The notes: generated from the letters alone by a model not told the origin. Shown: positions 1-10,681, counted from the stretch's first letter. The stretch is 61,637 nucleotides of DNA from Mesorhizobium sp. ORS 3324 (GCA_000824825.2 LM655215.1:227-61863), one strand, 5' to 3'. Made by a program: numbers and translations.

Positions 1-123
1 GGAGGCATTGCCGCCTATCCGGCTGCGAATTTCGGCAACCGTGACCGACGCACCACGCGCGGCCAATTCATGGGCGGCGGTGAGGCCTGCCACACCGGCG
101 CCTTTCACAAGGACGCGGCACAT
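1..123 (-). CDS. thiO: Glycine oxidase ThiO, N-terminal part (runs off the window)
   Basis: Only the first 41 residues are present, reading leftward off the window edge. They contain the dinucleotide-binding fingerprint GAGVAG near residue 8 followed by a beta-alpha-beta pattern, as in FAD-dependent amine oxidases. ThiO oxidises glycine to the imine used in thiazole formation for thiamine. The ATG lies three bases after the thiC stop codon, so the two are one operon, the thiCO order known in Rhizobium. Function rests on the FAD motif plus context, since the catalytic domain is outside the window. Confidence 0.75.
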   Translation of the reverse strand, partial: MCRVLVKGAGVAGLTAAHELAARGASVTVAEIRSRIGGNAS

Positions 124-126
124 GGC

Positions 127-1971
<1,845 letters not shown>

Positions 1972-2088
1972 TTGAGGCTCCTTTGCTCGTTGCATTGGAG
2001 ACCCAGTTCTGTGCCGGAAGGATGAAAAGACGCTTTTGGTCGACCTGCTTGAGACAGTCTTCGGGCATGAACGCCCGCAAAGCGCTTG

Positions 2089-2186
2089 CACCGTCCCTAC
2101 GCCAGTATGAACTGGATCAGGTTCAACGGGTCACTGCGCCGCAAAAGCCAGCAGTATCTCAGCCCCTTGCCGGGACTCCCCTGGTG
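2089..2186 (-). promoter_or_regulatory. TPP (THI-box) riboswitch upstream of thiC
   Basis: On the minus strand this stretch carries the conserved THI-box elements in order: GGGGCTGAGATACTG, then ACCCGTTGAACCTGATCC, then AGTTCATACTGGCGTAGGGA. These are the pyrimidine- and pyrophosphate-sensor arms of the class. It ends about 117 bases before the thiC ATG, leaving room for an expression platform. Confidence 0.96.
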
Positions 2187-2397
2187 AATGCTTGCGAATT
2201 GACCGGGCCAGCGCCGCTTTGTCAAGCGCCTTCAGGCAGCGGGCAGACCGCGGCGCTGATCGGCTGCTGATCAAACTGCGGGAAAAGTTCGCGCATAAGG
2301 CGGCGACAAATCGCGCGCACGAGTAGAGGGCGGGGAAGGGATAAGAAGATTGTCAAATCACCGGACTGAAAGTTCGGTGCTTGCGATGATCACGCCT

Positions 2398-2740
2398 TCA
2401 ATCGGCACCAAAGGTTTGCGCGTAGATCTCCTCGATCCGCTCTGCCTCGTCATTCGTCAGCGCGGCGAATTCCTTTTCGCGGGCGCGGTTCGATAGCTGG
2501 CCGCCGTTCTGGTAGAGGAAACGGAAGAGCAGATCGATCAGCCGCTCGGGCATGTCGATAAAGGCATCCACATGTTGCCGGAACTGATCGTAGCGCTGCA
2601 GAAACGCGGTTTCGTTGGGAAGATCCCGTTCGATGGTTCGTGGAACGCAGGCATAGAGGAATTCGGCGTGCGGGCGCCGCCGCCATGAAAATTGGGCTCT
2701 TCTCTCGAATTCCTGTTCAAACCGGCCAGGGACTATGAAA
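2398..2740 (-). pseudogene. C-terminal fragment of a Fic-family protein
   Basis: About 110 residues read without interruption to a stop at 2398. They resemble the C-terminal region that follows the Fic domain in one branch of cell filamentation proteins (RRPHAEFLYACVPRTIERDLP, then DMPERLIDLLFRFL and REKEFAALT). No Fic motif HPFxxGNG is present and the frame upstream of about 2740 turns into unrelated sequence next to a Tn3 transposase scrap. I read it as a truncated gene. The family assignment is from memory of similar proteins and is moderate. Confidence 0.45.
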
Positions 2741-2833
2741 AATGAACCTACTCCCTGAAAATTGATGCTCCAAGCCAGACTTTGCCGAAAATGGATTCTA
2801 GAACCTTCCTGAGATCTGCGTGTTTCGCCCGGG

Positions 2834-3010
2834 TCGCTGGCCAAGGAATGGAGCCTTTCGTTTGCCGACATCGAATTCGTGAATGCCAAGCCGGTCGGTT
2901 CGAGGCTCGGACTGGCGGTGCAGCCGAAGTTTTTCGCAGCCTTCGCATATTTCGCCACCTCGACGGCTGAGGTTCCCGGCAAAGCGGTTTCCTACCTGAC
3001 TGACCGCCTA
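2834..3010 (+). pseudogene. Tn3-family transposase N-terminal fragment
   Basis: Around 59 codons read like the DUF4158 N-terminal domain of Tn3-type transposases (AKEWSLSFADIEFVNAKP, SRLGLAVQ, then AVSYLTDRL). No start codon or downstream catalytic DDE region is present, and similarity is lost after about 3010. It is a decayed mobile-element scrap next to a recombinase scrap. Confidence 0.5.
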
Positions 3011-3220
3011 GCGTTGGCGAGACCGATTTTGACGGTCACGATTTTTCAGGGCGCTCGGGACGTCGCCATTGCCCGGAAATACTGCGTCATCTGGGTTGTC
3101 GGCGCATCTCGGTCGGGTCGGCCCGCAGGTGGATTTCCGTGCTTTGGAGGCTGGCGCGTCCGAGCCAGAGCGAGACCTTACGGACATCCCGGTCGCCTGC
3201 AGCGTGTGCATGGCACAGGT

Positions 3221-3254
3221 GTGTCTCCTATATCGATCGAGACATAGGAGACAC
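3221..3254. repeat. Perfect 11-bp inverted repeat (hairpin)
   Basis: GTGTCTCCTAT at 3221-3231 is the exact reverse complement of ATAGGAGACAC at 3244-3254, with a 12-base spacer. It sits directly upstream of the recombinase remnant. It has no T-run, so it is not a simple terminator; it could be a recombinase binding site or an element end. Confidence 0.6.
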
Positions 3255-3393
3255 AGCGCTGCCATGGAGTTGCTACAGGGGCGGGCGTCGATTGCTCTGT
3301 CATTGCCCTGTGGCTGGGCCATAAGGCGATCGAAACGGCGCTGACGTATTTTCATGCACATCTTGAACTGAAGGAATCCGCCCTCGCAAGCTG
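3250..3393 (+). pseudogene. Tyrosine recombinase C-terminal remnant, frameshifted
   Basis: The reading HSAAMELLQ, then after a 2-base shift AGVDCSVIALWLGH and ALTYFHAHLELKESALAS, matches the C-terminal catalytic end of phage-type integrases, including the HxAAMELL and LGH blocks and the late YxH tyrosine. The frame break after CAG at about 3280 and the absence of the upstream two thirds make it a pseudogene. It was probably the integrase of a lost element. Confidence 0.6.
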
Positions 3394-3474
3394 AGGCCGT
3401 ACGAACGCGTCAAGGCCGAGCGATTTCGAGCAAACGACCGGCTTGCGGAATTCCTGTATGCCCTTTGAGAATGA

Positions 3475-3568
3475 GAACTATGCCGAGTGTCGACCACCAG
3501 TTCCCCGCTGGGACTGGCCGGGAGCGCGCGCGGACCGTCCCCATCAGAAGAGGCGCTCGGCATAGTTC
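3475..3568. repeat. 13-bp inverted repeat flanking 68 bp
   Basis: GAACTATGCCGAG at 3475-3487 is repeated as its exact reverse complement at 3556-3568; a degenerate copy (GTCGGCATA) follows. Paired repeats of this kind occur beside groups of tyrosine recombinases in rhizobia. The nearby recombinase remnant makes a recombination site plausible, but that is inference. Confidence 0.5.
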
Positions 3569-3716
3569 GACGGTCGGCATAAATCTGCATTAGTGCCGTC
3601 GATCCCTTAGCATATCTGACCAGCACGCTCGCCGCCATCGCGAAAGCAGACCCGGCCAAAAGACTATCGGCGCGGGAGAGGGGGCCCATAGGGTAAGCTG
3701 GTTTGAAGTTATTGGT

Positions 3717-3807
3717 TTTTACTAAGTATGGCTACGCAAATAGCGGCATTTGCAAACCTTGAGTTTGGTTTGAATATGTGCTATTTTACTAAGTATGACT
3801 AAGCAAA
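3717..3807. promoter_or_regulatory. Two 24-bp direct repeats, probable AbiEi operator
   Basis: TTTTACTAAGTATGGCTACG begins at 3717 and a copy differing at two positions begins at 3784, 67 bp later; each repeat continues to CAAA. The second copy overlaps the abiEi ATG at 3795. AbiEi antitoxins are known to repress their own promoter by binding repeated sites, so these are the likely operators. Confidence 0.6.
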
Positions 3808-4571
3808 ATGACGGAAAGCTAAACCAGCTAGAACGCACCTTACCCGAGGGCCTCATTGTCAATGCGGGCTGGATGGAGCGTCACGGCTATTCAACCAGCC
3901 TGCGCAGCCAATACGTCTCGGCGGGATGGCTGGTTCAGCCGGCGCGTGGCACCTACAAGCGGCCCCTTGGCGAATTGACCTGGGAAAAGGTCATAGTATC
4001 TCTGCAAAAGCTGCTCGGAAGCGATCTGATCGTAGGCGGGCGCACCGCCCTAGATCTTCAGGGATTCAGCCACTACGTGTCAGCGTCCGGCCTCTCGAAG
4101 ATACATCTATATGGCACCAAGGCGCCCCCCAGCTGGCTTGCAAAACTTCCCCTGAAAGAGACGTTCCGGTTTCATCGCTCACAGGTTCTGTTCAAATCGG
4201 CTACTGGCTCGATACGCGAGCTACCGGGATCGTCAGACTGGCCTATGAAAGTCTCGACGACCGAACGTGCGCTGCTCGAATTGCTGGACGAGTTGCCAAA
4301 CCGCGAGAGCTTTCACCAAGTTGATATGCTCGTCGACGGCCTGCGTACATTAAGTCCGAAACGGCTCCAAAGCCTTCTTGCCGACTGCAAGAGCGTTAAG
4401 GTCAAGCGGCTATTTTTCTGGTTTGCCGAGCGGCACAATCATGTCTGGCTCAACCAGATAGATCGCGGTTCCCTCGATCTCGGCACGGGCAAACGTATGC
4501 TCGTCAAGGGCGGAAAGCTCGATCCGAAATATCTCATAACAATACCGGAGGATATCGGTGCCCCTGTCTGA
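3795..4571 (+). CDS. abiEi: Type IV antitoxin AbiEi
   Basis: This 258-residue protein fits the AbiEi antitoxin family: an N-terminal winged-helix segment (about residues 15-55, with GWLVQPARGTYKRP as the wing), then an AbiEi_3-type C-terminal domain (DLIVGGRTALDLQG, TTERALLELLDELP). In characterised AbiE systems the antitoxin represses the operon and counteracts the toxin without stable binding. The stop overlaps the start of the toxin gene by 14 bases. The ATG is unusual because it lies inside a repeated operator and has no clear ribosome site, so the transcript may be leaderless. Confidence 0.85.
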   Translation: MTKQNDGKLNQLERTLPEGLIVNAGWMERHGYSTSLRSQYVSAGWLVQPARGTYKRPLGELTWEKVIVSLQKLLGSDLIVGGRTALDLQGFSHYVSASGLSKIHLYGTKAPPSWLAKLPLKETFRFHRSQVLFKSATGSIRELPGSSDWPMKVSTTERALLELLDELPNRESFHQVDMLVDGLRTLSPKRLQSLLADCKSVKVKRLFFWFAERHNHVWLNQIDRGSLDLGTGKRMLVKGGKLDPKYLITIPEDIGAPV

Positions 4572-5478
4572 ACAATATCAGCGCCAGGTGGCACTGCTCG
4601 TCGAGGTCATGCCATTCGTGGCCGGTGAAAAAGAATTTGCCCTGAAAGGCGGAACAGCCATCAACCTTTTCGTGCGGGATATGCCGCGCCTGTCTGTTGA
4701 TATCGATCTGACCTATCTGCCTGTCGCGCCAAGACCGGAGTCACTGGCTGCAATCGACGCTGCAATGAAACGCGTAGCGACAGCGATTCGCGCCGCGCTG
4801 CGCGGACTGCGGGTAACTGAAGTGGAGAATGTCCGCGAAAAGATCGTGACCAAGCTGACGGTTCAAAGACCCGATGCGCAGATTAAGATCGAAGTCACCC
4901 CGGTCTTGCGCGGCTGCGTCTTTGAACCAACCGTGCGCTCAGTATCACCCGCCGTGGAAGCCGCCTTCGGATATGCCGAAACACATGTCGTCTCATTTTC
5001 CGATCTCTACGCGGGCAAAATAATGGCGGCGCTCGACCGGCAGCACCCGCGTGATCTCTTCGATATTCGCGATCTGCTGGCAAACGAAGGGATCGATGAT
5101 GATCTGCGCCGCGCCTTCGTTGTCTATCTCATCAGCCATGACAGGCCGATTTCAGAGGTCATTGTCCCGCGCCGCAAAGACATTGCGAAGGAGTTCGAGC
5201 AAGGGTTCGATGGCATGACGGCAGAGCCTGTGGCTCTTGTTGATTTGTTGACCGCACGCGAAATGTTAATCGCTACCGTAGTGGGAAGCATGCCAAAGGA
5301 TCACAAAGACTTCCTAATTGGATTTAAGCGTGGCGAACCTGATTGGTCGCTGCTGAACGTGGACGGTGCTGAAGCGCTGCCAGCCGTGCGGTGGAAGCAG
5401 ATGAATTTAGACAAGCTCCCGCATGAAGCCCGTGAGAAACTAGTGGCTCAACTCACGGCGGTGTTGAACCGTGGCTAG
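4558..5478 (+). CDS. abiEii: Nucleotidyltransferase toxin AbiEii
   Basis: A 306-residue AbiEii/AbiGii-type toxin. The nucleotidyltransferase signature is visible near the start: KGGTAINLFVRDMPRLSVDIDLTYL-type residues give the GG-T motif and the paired DxD metal ligands. The family transfers nucleotides to tRNA or other targets and causes abortive infection after phage attack. Start is GTG at 4558, seven bases after GGAGG, and overlaps the antitoxin gene, the normal arrangement for coupled expression. Length agrees with the family. Confidence 0.88.
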   Translation: MPLSEQYQRQVALLVEVMPFVAGEKEFALKGGTAINLFVRDMPRLSVDIDLTYLPVAPRPESLAAIDAAMKRVATAIRAALRGLRVTEVENVREKIVTKLTVQRPDAQIKIEVTPVLRGCVFEPTVRSVSPAVEAAFGYAETHVVSFSDLYAGKIMAALDRQHPRDLFDIRDLLANEGIDDDLRRAFVVYLISHDRPISEVIVPRRKDIAKEFEQGFDGMTAEPVALVDLLTAREMLIATVVGSMPKDHKDFLIGFKRGEPDWSLLNVDGAEALPAVRWKQMNLDKLPHEAREKLVAQLTAVLNRG

Positions 5479-5938
5479 AGGCTGTTTGCGCCGGTTGATC
5501 GGATGGATGTGCATGACCGCGGAAAGAATCAAACCTCAGATGAAGGACAAGGAACTGACCGAGTTCGCGACACGGTTCCTCACCGCGTATGCCGCTTCCG
5601 CTCAGAGTGGTAATGGCGACCCTGCAAACTATGAAGGCAAATCGGCCTTATTCATTAGGTCCGGAGGTCCGGGTGGTATCGTCGAAATAATCGACGGGAT
5701 TGCCCAGGCCCAGGGCGGCTTCGTCCACCGCGCCGCCACGTTACTAAAATCCAAGGCCGGTCACGAAAAGGCAATATCCGAGATTGGGATAGACCATGCA
5801 CATGACTTTGTCGCAGGGGATGGGCCGGTTCAGAATGCGGTAACCGCGATGATCAAGGCGGTGTTTGAACAGGCGGACGCTTCGTTCGAGTATTTGGCAC
5901 CAAACTACCTGATAAAGCTGGACCCTGCGGCGGTATAA
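5471..5938 (+). CDS. Hypothetical protein downstream of AbiE
   Basis: A 155-residue frame overlapping the toxin stop by eight bases, with in-frame alternative starts at 5507 and 5513 (MTAERIKPQ). No known domain is recognised. The composition is that of a soluble alpha/beta protein with a long helical C-terminal half. Tight overlap suggests it belongs to the AbiE operon as an accessory or passenger gene. Confidence 0.5.
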   Translation: MARGCLRRLIGWMCMTAERIKPQMKDKELTEFATRFLTAYAASAQSGNGDPANYEGKSALFIRSGGPGGIVEIIDGIAQAQGGFVHRAATLLKSKAGHEKAISEIGIDHAHDFVAGDGPVQNAVTAMIKAVFEQADASFEYLAPNYLIKLDPAAV

Positions 5939-6273
5939 AAATGGCGCACCCGACAAGAAGTTGGGACCTCTGCCTTCGGAGGGCAACTTGGTTTCAGTAA
6001 TGCTGGACGGGTCGGGATTCCCCACGGTCGAACGCCGCCATGCGGCGGATCGGTGACGAACCCACGTGCAACGACGTATCTGAGCCGACGGCGACGCTGG
6101 ACTTCCTTGCAGGATCGACAGGCTCATGCATCCCGCGGTATGAGCGCCCGAGCATGAATGTCGCCCGCAGAATCGCCCCATGTCCGGATCTCGAACGTCA
6201 TCCGGCCTGTGGTAGAGGCTTCCAATCTCGCCTTGCGGATTGATCCCCGCTCAATTAAGCGGATGCAACTCCT
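5939..6273. other. Intergenic, nothing recognised
   Basis: The region separates the AbiE operon from the convergent porin gene. It contains a short CCTC...GAGG hairpin near 5968-5983 and no convincing coding frame. Confidence 0.5.
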
Positions 6274-7428
6274 TTAAAACGAGCGTTGGAAACGCAGGAT
6301 GCCGCCGACGCTGTTGTTTTTGTCAGCGTTAGTCCAGTTCACGTTGGAAGGATCCACCATGCCGACCCCGAAGTCGCCGCAGTGGTCATAGTCGACCTCG
6401 GCAGTGACCGTGAAATCTGGAATGAGCGTATAGGCGACGTTCATAGCGACACCATAGTTCTTGAGCTGATCACCCGAGACCTGAAGGTTGAACGAAGTCG
6501 TCTCGTTGAACTTGTAAGTGGCGCCAGCCCAGAAAGCCCAGTTGCCGCCCCAAGTTTTGTAAAAGCCGCGGCCGTGAGCGTCGATTGCGTTAGTGGAATC
6601 GTCGTTGAGCTTGCCATTGGAGCCGTAGCCGAACATTCCGAATAGCGACAGCTCGTTGGTGACATTGACGTCGAGGCGGATTTTGCCAGCCACAGATCCG
6701 TAGTTGCTATCGTAAGCGGCAACACCGGTGATTGCGCCCCACTGTTGCGCGTATTTCAGGCCGCCGACCACGTGCGGTACGTAGCTATCGATGGTGCCGG
6801 CCACGCCTTCGCCTTCTTCGAGCGAGACCACGGCCGAAAAGCCGTTACCGGCGCCAAAGTAGTACTGGATGACATTGGTTTCGAGATCACCGTAGGGAAC
6901 GAGCGTCTGATTGAGCACGTTGCCGGGATAGCCAATAAACATGTCGAAGGCGGACCAGTCCTTACCGATTCGAAGGTCGCCAAGCTGGATCCAGGCGAAA
7001 GTCAGGCTGAGATCTCTATTGGAGGCATAGTTTTGAGTACTGCCCGGATCCGAATAATCGTTGAGGTTACCAAAATCCATGTGGGTTTCGGTATAGGTCT
7101 TCAACGTGCCGAACTCGGTTTCCCGGTTCGTCCAGGTCTTCACCGTGAAGCGGGCATTCTTCTTCCAGGTTGCATTGGTGCTGCCGTCCTCGTGGTCGGT
7201 TGCCTTTGCCCCATCCAACGAGCCGACGTCACCCAAGGCGATGTCATAGCGGACATAGCCGCCGATGCGCAGGCAGGTTTCGGTGCCTGGGATATAGAAG
7301 AAGCCTGCGCCATAGACGTCGCAGATCTTGACGTATTCGCCCGCGTCTGGCTCGGCGTTGACGGCGCGGGCATCGGAAACGGCAATGAGGGTCGCAGCTG
7401 AGCCGAGAAGAAGACTCGTGAAGTTCAT
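6274..7428 (-). CDS. Rhizobiales porin (Porin_2/Omp2 family)
   Basis: A 384-residue outer-membrane general porin. It begins with a signal peptide (MNFTSLLLGSAATLIAVSDA) and carries the family hallmark YVKICDVYGAGFFYIPGTET followed by CLRIGGYVRYD, then an alternating beta-strand pattern, and ends in phenylalanine as outer-membrane barrels do. The ATG at 7428 follows GGAG. The two cysteines near the N-terminus are conserved in the family. About 300 bp upstream is a near-perfect sigma-54 promoter with an exact NifA-type site, so this porin copy is probably made during symbiotic nitrogen fixation rather than constitutively. Confidence 0.93.
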   Translation of the reverse strand: MNFTSLLLGSAATLIAVSDARAVNAEPDAGEYVKICDVYGAGFFYIPGTETCLRIGGYVRYDIALGDVGSLDGAKATDHEDGSTNATWKKNARFTVKTWTNRETEFGTLKTYTETHMDFGNLNDYSDPGSTQNYASNRDLSLTFAWIQLGDLRIGKDWSAFDMFIGYPGNVLNQTLVPYGDLETNVIQYYFGAGNGFSAVVSLEEGEGVAGTIDSYVPHVVGGLKYAQQWGAITGVAAYDSNYGSVAGKIRLDVNVTNELSLFGMFGYGSNGKLNDDSTNAIDAHGRGFYKTWGGNWAFWAGATYKFNETTSFNLQVSGDQLKNYGVAMNVAYTLIPDFTVTAEVDYDHCGDFGVGMVDPSNVNWTNADKNNSVGGILRFQRSF

Positions 7429-7727
7429 TTGATCTCCGTTCAAACATATAAAAGAGGAAGGACGTCGAAGAGCGGATCCTCCGCTTATCCCTGCGATCTA
7501 AAAATGAGGCGCAATGCGCTGCGCCATCCGCAGCGCGACGAACCAGTCATGGCAACGGTTCAACAACAAAGGCGATGAAGCTAAATCATATTATCAAATA
7601 ATATTGGCATTTATTAATATATAAATTGCTGCAATAAAGCACATTAGTTCACCCTTTTTGAGCCAACCGCCAAAGTTATGTCCGTCAGTTGTGGGGAGAC
7701 CCTCACAACGACTTCCACAGTTGCATA

Positions 7728-7743
7728 CGCAAGTGGCGTGCCA
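7728..7743 (-). promoter_or_regulatory. Sigma-54 promoter for the porin
   Basis: Minus strand reads TGGCACGccacTTGCG: a full -24 box, GG-N10-GC spacing and four of five -12 bases. It points to the porin gene, predicting a leader of roughly 290 bases. Confidence 0.75.
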
Positions 7744-7865
7744 TCCTGGCGATGCAGCTGCGGCCTGACACTCAATTTGCCGGCGGACCTTTGGTTCGCG
7801 CTCCCTTCTCATTTTGCCTTGAGATCAGCCGCGCACGAAAAACGCCAGGAGTTGGATGGTTCGCG

Positions 7866-7881
7866 TGTTCGATACGCGACA
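7866..7881. promoter_or_regulatory. NifA-type upstream activator site (porin)
   Basis: TGTtcgatacgcgACA, an exact TGT-N10-ACA, lies about 120 bp upstream of the porin -24 box, a normal distance for NifA enhancer binding. Confidence 0.65.
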
Positions 7882-8476
7882 GGTATCGTTCAAAGGCGAC
7901 AGCTTTTGTTTGTTGTGAGCTTCGATGAATGAGACATCATGCGGTGACACCGCTCGGTACGTCAGGTGGGTGCCGCACGACGTTGACATAATGGTCATGA
8001 GCGAGACTGGGCATGTGAACCTTGCGGTGAGGCCCGGGCCATAAGCGTCATTGCCGTTTTCTCGACTCAACTGAAGGCCAAGGACGAGGGCATCGAAAAC
8101 GGTCTTGTTCGCATACGGGCGGCAGCACCGCTTCGCGGTACGCGCGGTTGCTGTCGCATTCGTCGCTTTTCTCGACCGGCTCGCCTTAACGAGGCATGAG
8201 TGCAGGGAACCAGCACGACTGCGAACGCCCGAGAACGGGCGCTGCCAACGTGTCGAGCGCCTTTGACCTCGCAGGGCAGGGCGCTCTGCTTGGCTGCCGG
8301 TGTTACAATCCTTCGTCCGGCTACGGTGACTGGGTTTAAAGGCGTGTGCGTTTGCACACGAGCCTCACCGCTGCCGTACCCGTTCGCCGGCACCAGCCTG
8401 CTGCGAAATCGGCTGCGTTTGATCATCCAACAGGACTGCGATTGTCCAACGGCAACTTGGCGCTGGCGGTGCTTTC
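7882..8476. other. Intergenic, nothing recognised
   Basis: No supported gene. Frames here lack ribosome sites and familiar sequence. The stretch separates the porin promoter from the next outer-membrane protein gene. Confidence 0.5.
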
Positions 8477-9433
8477 TCAGTTGAACTTGATGCTAGCCTG
8501 GCCGAACACGCCGTAGCGTTCAACCTCCCAATGCTGGATCGCCGGGCTACCACCGCCCGGCGTCTCCTCGAAATGAGCGGCGCCAATAGCTGACGCGCGC
8601 CAGTAGCGGCCGCCGAAGCCGATGTTGAACAAATCCGTGACTTTGTAGTTCAACATTGCCTCGAATTGGACGCCATTCCCGTTCCCGTCCTCGGGAATCG
8701 GATTGATCTCTGGGCGCAGATGGTGCTGATCCTTGCCGTCAAGCTGCGTGAACAGCACTGCGACGTCACCGGAAAGGCTGAGTCGTTCGGTGAGTTGCGT
8801 CTCCCCGGCCAGGCCGAGTCGCAGCGAATGCCAATCGTTATCCTGGCTGATGACGCCCATATTGTTCGTAATGGCTGGTACGCAAATCCCCGGATTGGCC
8901 GCCTGCTGCGCGCAATGGACGGCGTGGTAGCTCTCGTTCCAGAAATTGTAACCGACATAAGCACCCATGCGGTACCGCGGCGTGTTCCAGAAATTATATC
9001 CGAGGTCGGCGGTGAAATACGTGATGCGACCGTTGTGCTGATCCGACAACGTGCTCGAATAGGATTTCATGGACAAAGAGGGGTGCACGAAATCTTCGTC
9101 GGTAAGAGAACCCTTGGGGATCCCGCCCGCACTGAGGAAGCCCTTGACGAAGATGCCAGTCGGATCGTGGGTCGCGTTGAGGAAGACTTCGCCCGATAGG
9201 ACACTGAGATCGTCGTATGTGAGCCGCGACACCATCTCCGCGCCGTCGACGTTGTAAAGTTCCTTCGATGCTTCGCCGTTACTGTACCAGTAGCGTAGCC
9301 CGCCCTCGAATGAAAAGACCGGGGCCACTGCGTCGGCTCGCACTGCCGGGTCGGCGAACACCGCGCCGTCGGCAGCGGCCGCACTCGCTGACAGACCGCA
9401 AAGCGCGATATAGGTTATAAGCACTCGCCGCAT
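8477..9433 (-). CDS. Outer-membrane beta-barrel protein
   Basis: A 318-residue secreted protein with a signal peptide ending near ASAAAADG, followed by strands of alternating hydrophobic and aromatic residues (FEGGLRYWYSNG, YFTADLGYNFWNTP, MGAYVGYNFWNE) and a final barrel-like strand YGVFGQASIKFN. This pattern resembles the omptin-like/Protochlamydia-type outer-membrane barrels; a specific activity cannot be assigned. The ATG at 9433 follows AAGGAG at good spacing. A perfect sigma-54 promoter and NifA-type site precede it, as for the porin, so both surface proteins appear to share symbiotic control. Confidence 0.8.
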   Translation of the reverse strand: MRRVLITYIALCGLSASAAAADGAVFADPAVRADAVAPVFSFEGGLRYWYSNGEASKELYNVDGAEMVSRLTYDDLSVLSGEVFLNATHDPTGIFVKGFLSAGGIPKGSLTDEDFVHPSLSMKSYSSTLSDQHNGRITYFTADLGYNFWNTPRYRMGAYVGYNFWNESYHAVHCAQQAANPGICVPAITNNMGVISQDNDWHSLRLGLAGETQLTERLSLSGDVAVLFTQLDGKDQHHLRPEINPIPEDGNGNGVQFEAMLNYKVTDLFNIGFGGRYWRASAIGAAHFEETPGGGSPAIQHWEVERYGVFGQASIKFN

Positions 9434-9695
9434 CGGCAGATTCTCCTTTGTGTTGATTTTCGGGTTGGTCGCGGACGTCCTAAAATTGGCTAGGTTGGGC
9501 CGACTGCAGAGTTGGTCTCCAGGCGAGAGGATGATCGTGGCAAAGTGCCTGTGCAGCCCTTTGCCCGGCCATTGCTTGCAGTGCGGCCGCTTGCTTCTTC
9601 TGCATCGGGACTTCCTACGGTACGGCCTGATCCCAGCAGGCAGCATGGTGCGAACATTGAAACACTCTCCGCGAGACGCGTTTAGCGACACTCGA

Positions 9696-9711
9696 AGCAA
9701 CATGCGTGCCA
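9696..9711 (-). promoter_or_regulatory. Sigma-54 promoter for the outer-membrane protein
   Basis: Minus strand reads TGGCACGcatgTTGCT, a full match to the -24/-12 consensus with GG-N10-GC spacing. It points at the gene starting at 9433. Confidence 0.85.
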
Positions 9712-9760
9712 AAGAAAACTCTTTAGACGCATGTCAATCGAGTGGCGCATGTCCGGCATT

Positions 9761-9776
9761 TGTCGCGCCTCGCACA
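9761..9776. promoter_or_regulatory. NifA-type upstream activator site (outer-membrane protein)
   Basis: TGTcgcgcctcgcACA is an exact TGT-N10-ACA, about 50 bp upstream of the -24 box at 9711. Confidence 0.65.
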
Positions 9777-10336
9777 ATGTCAAAGCACCTGTCGCAAATT
9801 GTCGATGAGAGGCTTGCGGCATGAAGCTCTTCAATTTCTGAGGAGCTCGTGACCTTCAAGGACAGCCTGTTCGACCGACCCGCGAATGCCACGCCGCCAG
9901 GTTCCCAAGGTCGGAGCCACGGCGCGGAAACCCCTCGCGTAAGTCCGGCCCCACTGTGAAAACGCCCGCTGGGCGCGACCAGCGACCCCGGCTCGTTTGT
10001 CTGGATCGAACCGATGTGGTGTCGGCCTGGTCAGGTTCTGGTTCCGATTATTCGCGCGCAACGGAATCGTCCGTTGGCTTTTTGATCCGCATCAGTCCAC
10101 GTCGGTCAGCATGCTTGAGCATGGCTGTTGCCACTCGCGTCGCCAACCGTGACTTCCGGCTCGCGCACGTCCGATCAGGCATCTCGGCCCTTCGGCGTGC
10201 CGACAGCTAATATATGAAGGAAATATCGACTGGTTTCCTCCAAATTCCTGCAAGGAATTCGACAAAATAGCGACGCCGCTTTACCCGCAAGGCGCGGAGA
10301 ATTGGTAACTAATTGAAATTTAAGCCATCGCTGCTC
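9777..10336. other. Intergenic, nothing recognised
   Basis: No convincing coding frame or repeat. It lies between the divergent promoters at 9.7 and 10.3 kb. AT content rises towards 10.3 kb, as expected for a promoter region. Confidence 0.45.
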
Positions 10337-10352
10337 TGGCATGACGTTTGCT
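10337..10352 (+). promoter_or_regulatory. Sigma-54 promoter for a small secreted protein
   Basis: TGGCATGacgtTTGCT is a full -24/-12 match with GG-N10-GC. It points rightward to the small gene at 10454, about 100 bp away. I found no exact TGT-N10-ACA site upstream. Confidence 0.75.
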
Positions 10353-10453
10353 CTCTGCCGTTTAACATGTGAAGACGTTATAAGAAATATAACGCGTGTT
10401 CGATTGGATTTTTATTGAATGTCACAAAAACAAACACGGAATGGAGCAGGACG

Positions 10454-10681
10454 ATGGAAAGTGTCATAGCAACAGCAGCTTTTCTTATGGTGTCGACATT
10501 AGCGTTCGCATTTGATGTAAACGAAAACGATATGCTAAGTATTAATGCTCGCAGGGATACCAAGACGTATCCTTGCGGCCGCGAGAAGAAACTTCCATCT
10601 GTTAAATGGGAAAGCGGATGCGTCTTCGTCGATGACTTGCCGCACGTTCAGTCCGGCCTGCCTGTTGTGATGTACATCTGA
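10454..10681 (+). CDS. Small secreted protein, unknown function
   Basis: A 75-residue protein beginning MESVIATAAFLMVSTLAFAF, a clear signal peptide with a likely cleavage after AFA. The mature part is about 55 residues, polar, with two cysteines that could form one disulfide. The ATG follows GGAGCAGG. The frame opens earlier at 10415 but the signal peptide and ribosome site favour 10454. It is the first gene after a strong sigma-54 promoter, which supports it being real and expressed under nitrogen-fixing conditions. No family recognised. Confidence 0.65.
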   Translation: MESVIATAAFLMVSTLAFAFDVNENDMLSINARRDTKTYPCGREKKLPSVKWESGCVFVDDLPHVQSGLPVVMYI

